A DNA stretch of 64,000 nt from Streptomyces caeruleatus (GTDB lineage Bacteria; Actinomycetota; Actinomycetes; Streptomycetales; Streptomycetaceae): the NCBI RefSeq assembly GCF_001514235.1, contig NZ_KQ948927.1, positions 257,813 through 321,812 of the forward strand, read 5' to 3'. The notes below the pieces were generated by a model. The model did not search any database. It saw only the letters and a list, made by a program, of their open reading frames with translations, and was not told where the DNA came from. The position numbers and the translations under genes are program-made. Shown here piece after piece: positions 46,381 to 55,011 of this stretch (its first letter is position 1; each line of letters opens with the position of its first letter).

Positions 46381-46647
46381 TCAGCCTCCTTGGACAGCGG
46401 TGAGAACCTCGACGCGGTCCCCCTCGGAGAGGGACGTCGACGGCCACTGCGCGCGCGGGACGACGGTTTCGTTGAGGGCGGCCGCCACTCCGGAGGGCGC
46501 CGCGGTGAGGGACTTGACGAGCGTGTCGAGAGCCGTGCCGGGCTCGATCTGCCGACGCTCGCCGTTGACCGAGATGGTGACCGGGGTGACCGGGGTGACC
46601 GGGGTGACCGGGGTGACCGGGGGGACCGGGCTGACCGGGATGTTCAT
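46381..46647 (-). CDS. thiS: ThiS sulfur carrier with expanded N-terminal PVT repeat
   Basis: Ubiquitin-like sulfur carrier whose C-terminal GG (TAVQGG) is thiocarboxylated. The fold starts at VTISVNGERRQIEPG, about residue 24. Before it lies an unusual (PVT)5 stretch encoded by a 9-bp tandem repeat, making the protein 88 instead of about 66 residues. ATG 46647 overlaps the thiO stop (ATGA). GTC, not GTG, encodes the valines on the coding strand, so no start codon exists inside the repeats and the extension must be translated. Confidence 0.92.
   Translation of the reverse strand: MNIPVSPVPPVTPVTPVTPVTPVTISVNGERRQIEPGTALDTLVKSLTAAPSGVAAALNETVVPRAQWPSTSLSEGDRVEVLTAVQGG
46576..46640. repeat. 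9-bp tandem repeat within thiS
   Basis: GGGGTGACC (plus strand) occurs in about five perfect and two degenerate copies. It is in frame and adds Pro-Val-Thr units to ThiS. Confidence 0.85.
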
Positions 46648-47810
46648 GCAGGCTGCTCCGTGAGGGCGGCGGCGCCGAAGCGCCGGGGCGTGAACGGACG
46701 GGCCTCGTCCGGGAGTTCACCGGTGGTCAGGACATGGGCCATGGCGTCGCCGGTGACCGGCGTGAGCAGCACGCCGTTGCGGTAGTGCCCGGTGGCCAGC
46801 GAGAGCCCGGCCAGCTCGGTCGGGCCGAGCAGCGGCGCGTTGTCGGGGGAGCCGGGGCGCAGACCCGCGCGGGTCTCGGTGAGCGGCAGTTCCGTGATGC
46901 CGGGCACCAGCTCGTGGGCGTCGCGCAGCAGTTCGTAGACCCCGCCCGCGGTCACCGTCGTGTCCCAGCCCAGCTCCTCGCTCGTCGCCCCCACGACCAG
47001 CTCCCCGCTCTCGCGCGGCACCAGATACACCTGGCTGCCCCGCACCACGGCGCGCACGGTCCGGCTCAGGAACGGCGCGTACCGCTTCGGCACGGTCAGC
47101 CGCAGTACCTGGCCCTTCACGGGACGCACCGGCGGCAGCACGTCGTCCGGGACGCCGGCGAGGCGTCCGCTGAGACTGCCGGCCGCGAGGACCACCTGGC
47201 CGGCGCCGAGCTCGGTACCGCCCGTCGTGGTGACTCCGGCCGCCCGGTCCCGCACGACGTCGAGGCGCTCGGCCCAGGTGCGGTGGAAGACCACCCCCGC
47301 CCGCTCACACGCGGCCACCAGCGCACCGGCCACCCGCCGCGGGTCGATCTGGTGGTCGCCGTCCACCCGCAGCCCGCCGCGCACGCCCGGCGCGAGCATC
47401 GGCTCCAGACGCCGGCACTCACGCCCCGACAGCCACTCGGAGTCCAGCCCCGACCGGCGTTGCAGGGTGTGCAGTTCGCGCAGGTGGGTCCGGTCGTCGG
47501 CGTCCAGGGCTACGGCGAGCGTGCCGCACCGGCGGTAGCCGAGGTCGTGGCCGGTGGCGTCGGTGAGCTCGGCCGCGAAGTCCGGGTAGCGGCGGGCCGA
47601 GGCGAGGTTCAGGCCGAGCAGGGTCTGCTCGCCGTAGTGCAGTTCCGTGACGGCGGCCAGCATTCCCGCGGCCACCTGGGCGGCCCCGCCGCCCGGCTCG
47701 GGGTCCACGACGGCCGTCGTGAACCCGCGCTGCGCGGCCCGCCACGCCGTGACCAGGCCGATGATTCCGCCCCCGATGACGAGGACGTCTGACGTTCGCG
47801 TACGCGACAT
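46644..47810 (-). CDS. thiO: Glycine oxidase
   Basis: FAD-dependent oxidase of 388 residues that converts glycine to dehydroglycine for thiazole assembly. The DAO-family dinucleotide motif VIGGGIIGLVTAWRAAQRG is at the start, with GAAQVAAGMLA, and the C-terminal GHYRNGVLLTPVTGD motif binds the cofactor. It is the first gene of the operon; the TPP riboswitch ends just upstream of the start codon with GGGAGGGG as ribosome-binding site. Confidence 0.95.
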   Translation of the reverse strand: MSRTRTSDVLVIGGGIIGLVTAWRAAQRGFTTAVVDPEPGGGAAQVAAGMLAAVTELHYGEQTLLGLNLASARRYPDFAAELTDATGHDLGYRRCGTLAVALDADDRTHLRELHTLQRRSGLDSEWLSGRECRRLEPMLAPGVRGGLRVDGDHQIDPRRVAGALVAACERAGVVFHRTWAERLDVVRDRAAGVTTTGGTELGAGQVVLAAGSLSGRLAGVPDDVLPPVRPVKGQVLRLTVPKRYAPFLSRTVRAVVRGSQVYLVPRESGELVVGATSEELGWDTTVTAGGVYELLRDAHELVPGITELPLTETRAGLRPGSPDNAPLLGPTELAGLSLATGHYRNGVLLTPVTGDAMAHVLTTGELPDEARPFTPRRFGAAALTEQPA

Positions 47811-47821
47811 GGGCGTCCAGC

Positions 47822-47912
47822 CCCTCCCTTCGCCGGCATGACCCGGATCAGGTTCGTACGGTCGGAGGCCGCCAGCCTCCCTCTCAGCCCGGTGCGTCCG
47901 GGCTCCCGCGAG
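47822..47912 (-). promoter_or_regulatory. TPP riboswitch (THI element)
   Basis: The minus strand shows CGCGGGAGCCCG, GGGCTGAGAGGG, GAACCTGATCCGGGTCATGC and CGGCGAAGGGAGG, the conserved THI-box blocks in order. The 3' strand of the closing helix contains the Shine-Dalgarno of thiO, so TPP binding should block translation initiation. Confidence 0.93.
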
Positions 47913-47971
47913 TGCTCTACGTTGGCCACCCTAGCCCGCCGCCGTAAGTCTCAGTAAGGGAGCCTCAGCCC

Positions 47972-48322
47972 GTGCCCCGCTCGCTCGACGGTCTCGTCCT
48001 CGCCCCCGTGGCCGACCAAGCCCCAGGTCAGGTGGGTACCCGCACCCGGTTCACGTACCACGAGAAGGACGGCGAGATCTGGGCCGAGTACGCCGGCGGA
48101 GACGTCGTGCGCGGGCACCTGGTGGGCACCAGGGACGGCGACCGGCTGGACTTCCGGTACGTGCAGCTGAAGCCGGACGGGACGACGTCCTCGGGGCACT
48201 GTGTGTCGACGGTGGTCGAGCTGCCCGACGGGCGGGTGCGACTGGACGAGACCTGGGAGTGGGAGTCGCAGGACGGGTCGGGCACCAGCGTTGTGGAGCA
48301 GCTCACCGAGCACGCCCCCTGA
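47972..48322 (+). CDS. Conserved hypothetical protein of about 116 residues
   Basis: 116 residues, mostly beta strands (FTYHEKDGEIWAEYAGG, VRGHLVGTRDGDRLDFRYVQL). It has no membrane segment or catalytic motif and looks like a small lipocalin-like or n-acetylglutamate-synthase-related beta barrel; I cannot name it. GTG 47972 follows GGGAG. It ends 32 bp before the flavoprotein gene. Confidence 0.7.
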   Translation: MPRSLDGLVLAPVADQAPGQVGTRTRFTYHEKDGEIWAEYAGGDVVRGHLVGTRDGDRLDFRYVQLKPDGTTSSGHCVSTVVELPDGRVRLDETWEWESQDGSGTSVVEQLTEHAP

Positions 48323-48348
48323 CTGACGGACAGTCACTTGTCTATGGT
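48319..48348 (+). promoter_or_regulatory. Promoter for a leaderless flavoprotein gene
   Basis: CTGACT (48319-48324), 18 nt, TATGGT (48343-48348), then 6 nt and GTG 48355. Confidence 0.55.
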
Positions 48349-48354
48349 GATCAG

Positions 48355-49584
48355 GTGAGCGAGCAGACGCAGCAACGGGGTACGACAGCGACGCCCCGCG
48401 TGGTCATCGCCGGCGCGGGCATGGCCGGGGTGCAGACAGCGGTCGCCCTGCGGGAGCAGGGCTTCACCGGGACCGTCACCCTGATCGGCGCCGAGCCCCA
48501 CCAGCCGTACGACCGGCCACCCCTGTCCAAGGCCGTGCTGCTCGGCAAGGCCGAGGGCTCCGCCTTCGACGTGGACTTCGAGACGCTCGGCATCGAACTG
48601 CGGCTCGGGCACGAGGTGCTGGGCGTGCGCCCCGCCGACCATGAACTGGACACCGAGGCCGGGCCCGTCCCGTACAACGTCCTCGTCCTCGCCACCGGGG
48701 CCGAACCGATCCGGCTGCCGGGCGCGGAGGGCGTGCCCGGTGTGCATCTGCTGCGCACCCTGGACGACGCCGAGCGGCTGCGGCCGGTGCTCGCGCGGCA
48801 GCACGACATCGTGGTCGTCGGCGCGGGCTGGATCGGCGCGGAGTTCGCGACGGCCGCGCGCGAGGCGGGCTGCGCGGTGACCGTCGTGGAGGCCGCCGAC
48901 CGGCCGCTCGCGGGGGCGCTGCCCGCGGAGGTGGCCGCGCCGATGACCGCCTGGTACGAGGACAGCGGGGCGGTGCTGCGCACGCACGCGCGCGTGGAGC
49001 GCGTCGAACCCGGGTCGGTGATCCTCGACGACGGCTCGCGGCTGCCCGCGGGCGCCGTCGTGGTCGGCATCGGGGCCCGGCCCGCCACGGCCTGGCTGGC
49101 CGGCTCCGGCATCGAGCTCGGAGCGCACGGCGACGTCGTGGCCGACGACCGGCTGCGCAGCTCCGTGCCGGACGTCTACGCGGTGGGCGACTGCGCCTCC
49201 TTCCCTTCGGGAAGGTATGGCGAGCGCCTGCTGGTCCACCACTGGGACAACGCCCTCCAGGGCCCTCGTACGGTCGCCGCGAACATCCTCGGCGAGACCT
49301 CCGCCGTCTACGACCCCGTGCCGTACTTCTGGTCCGAGCAGTTCGGCCGTTTCGTCCAGTACGCCGGCCATCACGGCGCCGCCGACACGCTGCTGTGGCG
49401 CGGCGACCCCTCGGGGCCCGCCTGGACGGTCTGCTGGCTGAGGGACGACCGTCTCGTCGCCCTGCTGGCGGTGGGCCGGCCGAGGGATCTGGCGCAGGGG
49501 CGGCGGCTGATCGAGGCGGGCACACCGATGAACGCGGAGCTGCTGGTGGACCCGGCCAGGCCGATGAAGGCGGCGACGGCGTAG
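48355..49584 (+). CDS. Ferredoxin-reductase-like FAD/NAD(P) oxidoreductase
   Basis: 409 residues with two dinucleotide folds: VVIAGAGMAGVQTAVALREQG for FAD and IVVVGAGWIGAEFATAAREAG for NAD(P)H, plus VYAVGDCASFP. It resembles reductases that feed ferredoxins of P450 or dioxygenase systems; no ferredoxin gene is adjacent. GTG 48355 is chosen because of the leaderless promoter directly before it. Confidence 0.9.
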   Translation: MSEQTQQRGTTATPRVVIAGAGMAGVQTAVALREQGFTGTVTLIGAEPHQPYDRPPLSKAVLLGKAEGSAFDVDFETLGIELRLGHEVLGVRPADHELDTEAGPVPYNVLVLATGAEPIRLPGAEGVPGVHLLRTLDDAERLRPVLARQHDIVVVGAGWIGAEFATAAREAGCAVTVVEAADRPLAGALPAEVAAPMTAWYEDSGAVLRTHARVERVEPGSVILDDGSRLPAGAVVVGIGARPATAWLAGSGIELGAHGDVVADDRLRSSVPDVYAVGDCASFPSGRYGERLLVHHWDNALQGPRTVAANILGETSAVYDPVPYFWSEQFGRFVQYAGHHGAADTLLWRGDPSGPAWTVCWLRDDRLVALLAVGRPRDLAQGRRLIEAGTPMNAELLVDPARPMKAATA

Positions 49585-49652
49585 CGCGCCGGCCCTGCCC
49601 GGGTGGACCGGCCTGGCTTCCGACTGTCAGTGGCAGATGGCAGGCTTGTCCC

Positions 49653-50024
49653 GTGACCGAGATTGACGCAAAGATCGATGCTCTCGTCCCCGCCTGGCTC
49701 ACCCTGCCCGACATCGCAGAGATGCTCGATGTCGAGGTGACGCGTGTGCGGCAGCTGGTCAAGGACGGCCAGCTCATCGCCGTACGCCGTGGTGAGAACC
49801 GCGCACTGCACGTCCCCGCCGCCTTCATCGACGGGGAAGAGCAGAAGGTCGTCAAGGGCCTGTCCGGGACCCTGACGCTCCTGCGGGACGACGGCTTCAC
49901 CGACGAAGAGATGCTGGAGTGGCTCTTCACCCCCGACGAGAGCCTGCCCGGCACCCCCGCGCAGGCCCTCAGCGAGAATCGCGGCACGGAGGTGAAGCGC
50001 CGCGCCCAGGCGCTCGCCGTCTGA
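49653..50024 (+). CDS. Rv2175c-like winged-helix DNA-binding protein
   Basis: 123 residues. The N-terminal part ([44 protein letters not shown] in outline) is an excisionase-like winged helix. The C-terminal helix bundle ends in [31 protein letters not shown], the hallmark of the Rv2175c family. In M. tuberculosis, Rv2175c is phosphorylated by PknL. A membrane Ser/Thr kinase lies 4.2 kb upstream here and metF 1.4 kb downstream, which recalls the mycobacterial neighbourhood. The target DNA is unknown. Confidence 0.85.
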   Translation: MTEIDAKIDALVPAWLTLPDIAEMLDVEVTRVRQLVKDGQLIAVRRGENRALHVPAAFIDGEEQKVVKGLSGTLTLLRDDGFTDEEMLEWLFTPDESLPGTPAQALSENRGTEVKRRAQALAV

Positions 50025-50182
50025 CCCCGGCCAACTGATCCGAACACCGTCCGGCGTACGGGCCGGGCCGCGGCCGCGGGGGCGCGGTGTCGCTTGGGCG
50101 CGCCTGCGAGGCGCGTGCGGCAGAGCGCCTTCCGGCCCGGCCCGTGCGTCGGTTAGCTGCTTTGCCCCGAGGCAGGCTTCTC

Positions 50183-50300
50183 GCAGCCGCAGCCGCAGCC
50201 GCAGCCGCAGCCGCAGCCGCAGCCGCAGCCGCAGCCGCAGCCGCAGCCGCAGCCGCAGCCGCAGCCGCAGCCGCAGCCGCAGCCGCAGCCGCAGCCGCAG
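50183..50300. repeat. Hexanucleotide microsatellite, about 19.7 copies of GCAGCC
   Basis: A 118-bp perfect run of GCAGCC lies in the 469-bp gap (50025-50493) between the Rv2175c-like gene and thiE. I see no gene in this gap; frames through the repeat give poly-Ala, Gly-Cys, Leu-Arg or similar low-complexity strings. Length variation by replication slippage is likely. Confidence 0.95.
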
Positions 50301-50368
50301 GCCAGCCCCTGCTCGCCAGACGCAGGGCAGCCCTCGCCGCCAGCCGCAGGCCAGCCCCTGCTCGCCAG
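50295..50368. repeat. 25-bp direct repeat with 49-bp period
   Basis: The 25-bp unit at 50295-50319 recurs exactly at 50344-50368. It overlaps the end of the microsatellite and points to past slippage or duplication. Confidence 0.85.
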
Positions 50369-50493
50369 CCGGCAAGCCCGCCCACGGCCCCCCGCGCCGT
50401 CCCCCAGGTACCGTGCCGCTCCGGATACCGTGCCACCGTCCGGCACCAGCCCGACGTCACCCGCCCGGCAACCCGATCACAGGGGGCTCCCGT

Positions 50494-51153
50494 ATGTCCG
50501 ACACCGCCGCAGGCACCGCCCGCGCTCAGCTCGCCGATGCCCGGCTCTACCTCTGCACCGACGCCCGTAAGCGGCAGGGCGATCTCGCGGAGTTCCTCGA
50601 CGCCGTGCTGGCCGGCGGTGTCGACATCGTGCAGTTGCGGGACAAGGGCATGGAGGCGGCCGAGGAGCTGGAGCATCTGAAGGTCTTCGCCGACGCCTGC
50701 GCCCGGCACGGCAAGCTGCTCGCGGTCAACGACCGTGCCGACGTGGCCCACGCCGCGGGTGCCGATGTACTGCACCTCGGCCAGGGCGACCTCCCGGTAC
50801 CCGCCGCCCGCGCGATCCTCGGCGACGACGTGCTCGTCGGCCGCTCGACGCACGCCGAGTCCGAGGCCTCCGCGGCCGCGGTCCAGGACGGCGTGGACTA
50901 CTTCTGCACCGGCCCCTGCTGGCCGACCCCCACCAAGCCCGGCCGCCACGCCCCCGGCCTCGACCTGGTCCGGCACACCGCCGCGCTCGGCACGGACCGC
51001 CCCTGGTTCGCCATCGGCGGCATCGACCTGGCCAACCTCGACGAGGTGCTGGACGCGGGTGCCCGCCGTGTCGTGGTCGTACGGGCGATCACCGAGGCGG
51101 CCGACCCGGCGGAGGCGGCGGCGGAGTTCGCGAAGCGGCTGCGGCAGGCGTAG
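50494..51153 (+). CDS. thiE: Thiamine phosphate synthase
   Basis: 219-residue TIM barrel coupling HMP-PP to thiazole phosphate. Motifs include [61 protein letters not shown] and [32 protein letters not shown] 50494 follows AGGGGG. Unlike thiO it has no TPP riboswitch that I can see; instead the hexamer repeat lies upstream. Confidence 0.95.
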   Translation: MSDTAAGTARAQLADARLYLCTDARKRQGDLAEFLDAVLAGGVDIVQLRDKGMEAAEELEHLKVFADACARHGKLLAVNDRADVAHAAGADVLHLGQGDLPVPAARAILGDDVLVGRSTHAESEASAAAVQDGVDYFCTGPCWPTPTKPGRHAPGLDLVRHTAALGTDRPWFAIGGIDLANLDEVLDAGARRVVVVRAITEAADPAEAAAEFAKRLRQA

Positions 51154-51172
51154 CCGCGGCGGCTTCATCGAG

Positions 51173-51202
51173 GAGCCGCGTCTCACTGAGCCGCGTCTCA
51201 CT
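51173..51202. repeat. Tandem 15-bp duplication upstream of metF
   Basis: GAGCCGCGTCTCACT occurs twice head to tail. It lies in the 244-bp thiE-metF gap. Confidence 0.8.
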
Positions 51203-51362
51203 CTTGCCCTGGACCGTCTCAGCCAGTGGTCAGCACACGAGGGATTCGCGGGATTCGCGGTCCCCGGGGCCCCGTCCGGCCCCGGTGATGTTGCTCTGTG
51301 ACCTCTTGCTGTCCAAGGCGTGGACAACAACCCGACAATTCCGGCAAATGTCCGGCGCCCGG

Positions 51363-51391
51363 TTGGGGGACCGGGGACCCCTGGCTAACCT
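51363..51391 (+). promoter_or_regulatory. Promoter for leaderless metF
   Basis: TTGGGG (51363-51368), 17 nt, TAACCT (51386-51391), then 6 nt and ATG 51398. No Shine-Dalgarno is present. Confidence 0.6.
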
Positions 51392-51397
51392 GCGAGT

Positions 51398-52321
51398 ATG
51401 GCCCTCGGCACCGCATCCATCAGGTCGGACCACGCTCGTACCGTGCGCGAGATGCTCGCGACCGGCAAGACGACGTATTCCTTCGAGTTCTACGCCCCCA
51501 AGACCCCGAAGGGCGAGCGGAACCTGTGGAACGCGCTGCGCCGGGTAGAGGCGGTCGGACCCGACTTCGTCTCCGTGACATACGGCGCGGGCGGCTCCAC
51601 CCGTGCGGGCACGGTCAAGGCGACCGAGGCCATCGCCTCGGACACCACGCTCACCCCGATCGCCCACCTCACCGCCGTCGACCACTCCGTGGCCGACCTG
51701 CGCAACATCATCGGGCAGTACGCCGACGCCGGGATCCGCAACATGCTGGCCCTGCGCGGCGACCCGCCCGGCGACCCGCTCGGCGACTGGGTGCGGCACC
51801 CGCAGGGGCTGACCTACGCCGCCGAGCTCGTCGAACTGATCAAGGCGTCCGGAGATTTCTGCGTCGGCGTCGCGGCCTTCCCGGCGATGCACCCGCGCTC
51901 CGCCGACTGGGAGACGGACGTCGGTCACTTCGTCGACAAGTGCCGCGCCGGCGCGGACTACGCGATCACGCAAATGTTCTTCGAACCCGAGGACTACCTG
52001 CGGTTGCGCGACCGTGTCTCGGCCGCCGGGTGCGACACCCCGATCATTCCGGAGATCATGCCGATCGCCAGCCTAAGGACGCTTGAGCGCATCCCGTCCC
52101 TCACCAACGCCTCCTTCCCGGCCGCCCTGAAAGAGCGGATCCTCACAGCAAAGGACGATCCGGCGGCTGTACGCTCCATTGGCATCGAGTTCGCCACGGA
52201 GTTCTGCGCACGGCTGCTGGCCGAGGGAGTGCCCGGACTGCACTTCATCACGCTCAACAACTCCACGGCGACGCTGGAAATCTACGAGAACCTGGGCCTG
52301 CACCATCCACCGCAGGCCTAG
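51398..52321 (+). CDS. metF: Methylenetetrahydrofolate reductase
   Basis: 307-residue flavoprotein making 5-methyl-THF for methionine synthesis. Motifs: [17 protein letters not shown] with the catalytic glutamate, [54 protein letters not shown] and [10 protein letters not shown]. No SAM or B12 riboswitch was seen upstream. Together with the SAM-IV-controlled gene it ties the window to methionine and sulfur metabolism. Confidence 0.95.
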   Translation: MALGTASIRSDHARTVREMLATGKTTYSFEFYAPKTPKGERNLWNALRRVEAVGPDFVSVTYGAGGSTRAGTVKATEAIASDTTLTPIAHLTAVDHSVADLRNIIGQYADAGIRNMLALRGDPPGDPLGDWVRHPQGLTYAAELVELIKASGDFCVGVAAFPAMHPRSADWETDVGHFVDKCRAGADYAITQMFFEPEDYLRLRDRVSAAGCDTPIIPEIMPIASLRTLERIPSLTNASFPAALKERILTAKDDPAAVRSIGIEFATEFCARLLAEGVPGLHFITLNNSTATLEIYENLGLHHPPQA

Positions 52322-52378
52322 ACCGGCCGTCCTGATATACGTCACACTGCGCAGGCGGCCACTGGGAGAGGGGCGTAC

Positions 52379-53356
52379 ATGGGCTGGACGGTCCTCTACA
52401 TCGCGTTCGGCGTCGTCGCGCTGTGGCTGCTGGGCGAAGTGCTGTTGCAGTACAAGGCGCGGCTGCGCTGGCGGCTGCTCGCCTTCGTCGGCTTCCTCGG
52501 CGTCGTGGTCGGGGTACTGATCCCGTCCGTCATCGTCATCGGTCTGGGCGCGGCGGCGTTCGCGGTCGGCCAGACCTACGTCACGCTGTCGTTCCGCCGC
52601 GGCTTCTCGGCCGGCTGGGCCGTCTCCGCACCGGCCCTCGGCCCCCTGGCCGCCGCCAAGCGCCGCCGCGGCGAACCGGACCGCCAGGATCCGACCCTGG
52701 AGGTCTCCGACCTCGAGGCGACCGGCGGTTTCGCGGGCGACGACGCCAACTACGGTCGAGGCGACGCCGGTTACGGCCAGGACGACTACGACCGCGACGA
52801 CGTCTTCACCCCCTCCCGCCCGGACCGACCCGCAGCCGCGGAGACGACCTCCGTCTACGAGCCGCAGCCCCTCCCCGAGGACACCGGCTCGTACGGCATA
52901 TACAGCGACCCGGCCCACGCCGCCGCCGACCAGAACTACGCGGCCGCCGGCCAGCCCCGGGACCAGTACGCGACGGCCGACCAGGGCTACGGGTACGACG
53001 CCGGCTACTCCGGCTACGACCAGCAGCAGTACGGCTACGACGCCACCGGCCAGCAGCAGTACGCCGCCTACTCCGACCCGTACATCGGCACCCAGACCTA
53101 CGGCGACGGCTCCTACGACGCCTACGGCCAGCAGCAGTACGGCCAGCAGGGCTACGCCCAGGACCAGTACGCCACCGGCACCGGCACCTACGGCGAGACC
53201 CCACCCGGCGGCGTCTGGGTCCCGCAGCAGCGCACCGACGAGACGTACGGCGGCGAACTCCCGCCGGAGCAGCAGTACCCGTACCAGGGCGACGGCCAAC
53301 AGCAGGGCCAGGGCCAGGGCCACGGGAACGGGTACGACGAGCAGTACCGCTTCTGA
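52379..53356 (+). CDS. Membrane protein with long Gln/Tyr-rich disordered tail
   Basis: 325 residues. Two helices (about 3-20 and 33-65) are followed by a basic segment (KRRRGEPDRQ) and then about 210 residues rich in Tyr, Gln, Gly and Asp, with repeated Q-Q-Y and G-Y motifs (YDQQQYGYD, YGQQQYGQQGYAQ). The tail is prion-like and low in hydrophobics. GGAGAGG precedes the ATG. The function is unknown; multivalent self-association at the membrane is inference. Confidence 0.75.
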   Translation: MGWTVLYIAFGVVALWLLGEVLLQYKARLRWRLLAFVGFLGVVVGVLIPSVIVIGLGAAAFAVGQTYVTLSFRRGFSAGWAVSAPALGPLAAAKRRRGEPDRQDPTLEVSDLEATGGFAGDDANYGRGDAGYGQDDYDRDDVFTPSRPDRPAAAETTSVYEPQPLPEDTGSYGIYSDPAHAAADQNYAAAGQPRDQYATADQGYGYDAGYSGYDQQQYGYDATGQQQYAAYSDPYIGTQTYGDGSYDAYGQQQYGQQGYAQDQYATGTGTYGETPPGGVWVPQQRTDETYGGELPPEQQYPYQGDGQQQGQGQGHGNGYDEQYRF

Positions 53357-53371
53357 CGGCCCACGGGGCGC

Positions 53372-53437
53372 GCCCTGCGCGAGACGCCCTGCGCGAGACG
53401 CCCTGCGCGAGACGCCCTACGCGAGACGCCCTACGCG
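53372..53437. repeat. 14-bp tandem repeat, about 4.7 copies
   Basis: GCCCTGCGCGAGAC (and the variant GCCCTACGCGAGAC) is repeated in the 85-bp gap between two convergent genes. Confidence 0.9.
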
Positions 53438-53441
53438 CGGC

Positions 53442-54956
53442 TCACTGCGACCCCCGGAACTCCGGCCCCTCCACGATCAGCCCGGCCACCAGCGCGCCCG
53501 ACATACCGGCGTGGGGGAGACCGCCGCCGGGGTGGGACCAGCCGCCGACTCTGAGCAGGCCCTGCATGGCAGTGCTGTTGGACGGGTGCAGCAGACGTCC
53601 GTCACCTGCGGCGAGCGCGGGCGCCGGAACCGCTCCGCCCTCCGCGCCGGTCGCCTCCGCGATGTCGGCCGGAGTGCACACCTCATGCCAGAGCAGGCGG
53701 TCGCGCAGGCCAGGCACGGCACGCTCGGCGACGGCGATCAGCTGCTCGGCGTGCAGGTCGAGGACCTCCCGCTCCGCCCAGTCCCCAGTGGGCCGCGCAG
53801 GCACCACCGAGCTGAGCGTGATCGCCTCATGACCGAGGTCCGGAACCAGTTCGGGATCGTCGGGCCGCAGCACCGCGACCGTGGGTCGCGCGGCCACGCC
53901 CGGAGCGGCGCCGAACAGGGTGCCCAACTCGGTCTCGCGATCCGTCGCATGCACCACCGTGCGGTGCGCCGTGGCTTCCGGCCGGGCGCCGCGCAGCGCC
54001 AGCAGCACCGTCAGACGGCTCGCCGCCCCGCGCTGGGGTGCGACCTCGTCGGCGCCCCGGACCGCCGACTCCCGGACGAGGCGGTCCAGCACCCCGGGAG
54101 TGACCCCGGCGACCACGAAGTCCGCCTCCGCCGTCGACCCGTCGCCCAGCTCCAGCCCGGCCGCCCGGCCGTCCTTCTCCAGGACCCCGACGACCTCGGC
54201 ACCGAAATGGAACTCGACCTTACGGGCCACGCACCGCTCGTACACGGCACGCGCCAACTCCCGTATGCCGCCCCGCACATACCAGGTCCCGAACGCGTGC
54301 TCCAGGTACGGCAGCACAGCCGCGCTCGCCGGGGTCGCGCGCGGATCCAGGCCGTACGCGAGCGCGTGGCTCTCCAGCAGGGCGACGAGCCGGGGGTCGC
54401 GCAGCTCCCAGGCGCCGACCTCGGCGAGGGTGCCGGCCCGGCGGGTGCGCAGGAGTCGCTTGTGGGGGACCGCCGGATAGGGCTCGCGGTCGGCCAGCAC
54501 CTGCCAGTTCGGCCACAGGGGCTCCTCCAGCAGAGGTCTGCGCGTGCGGTCCCACGCCTCGCGGGCACGGACCAGGAAGTCGCCCCAGCGGCCGCCGGTT
54601 CCGGCGCCCAGGGCCTCGTCGAGGGCGGCCACGACGCCCGCGCGCGAGGCGTTCGGCACGGAGAGCTCGGTGCCGTCCGCGAAGACGTGCCGCGCGGACG
54701 GGTCGACCTGGACCAGCTCGACGCACGCCTCCAGCGGCTCCTTGCCGGTCTTGATGAACAGGTCGCGGTAGACGGCCGGGAGCGGGAGCAGCCCGGGGCC
54801 CGTGTCGAACCCGAAGCCGTCGCGCTCGAAGCGGCGCACCGCTCCGCCGTACGTCTCCGTACGCTCGTACACCGCCACCCGGTGGCCCGCGACGGCCAGC
54901 CGGGCAGCGGCCGCCATCGCGCCCATCCCGGCGCCGATCACCGCAATCCGTGCCAT
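53442..54956 (-). CDS. Phytoene-desaturase-like FAD oxidoreductase
   Basis: 504 residues. The FAD motif IAVIGAGMGAMAAAARLAVAGHRVAVYER at the N-terminus and the C-terminal LRVGGWSHPGGGLPHAGMSGALVAG are characteristic of CrtI-type desaturases. No other carotenoid gene is nearby, so the substrate is unknown. ATG 54956 lies 7 nt after TAAAGT (complement of 54964-54969), suggesting a leaderless mRNA. Confidence 0.88.
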   Translation of the reverse strand: MARIAVIGAGMGAMAAAARLAVAGHRVAVYERTETYGGAVRRFERDGFGFDTGPGLLPLPAVYRDLFIKTGKEPLEACVELVQVDPSARHVFADGTELSVPNASRAGVVAALDEALGAGTGGRWGDFLVRAREAWDRTRRPLLEEPLWPNWQVLADREPYPAVPHKRLLRTRRAGTLAEVGAWELRDPRLVALLESHALAYGLDPRATPASAAVLPYLEHAFGTWYVRGGIRELARAVYERCVARKVEFHFGAEVVGVLEKDGRAAGLELGDGSTAEADFVVAGVTPGVLDRLVRESAVRGADEVAPQRGAASRLTVLLALRGARPEATAHRTVVHATDRETELGTLFGAAPGVAARPTVAVLRPDDPELVPDLGHEAITLSSVVPARPTGDWAEREVLDLHAEQLIAVAERAVPGLRDRLLWHEVCTPADIAEATGAEGGAVPAPALAAGDGRLLHPSNSTAMQGLLRVGGWSHPGGGLPHAGMSGALVAGLIVEGPEFRGSQ

Positions 54957-55011
54957 GCGTGGGACTTTATCGGCCGCCACTGACAATGGCCCACTGACCT
55001 CGAAGGACGGC

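Noticed and set aside
50183..50300. CRISPR-like array
   Set aside because: The hexamer is contiguous with no unique spacers; it is a microsatellite.
50087..50680. Plus-strand frame with a poly-alanine tract through the microsatellite
   Set aside because: The poly-Ala is simply the hexamer translated. The rest runs out of frame over thiE, and similar strings arise in several frames on both strands.
51154..51397. SAM or cobalamin riboswitch upstream of metF
   Set aside because: No conserved riboswitch blocks. A leaderless promoter directly abuts the ATG, leaving no 5' leader.
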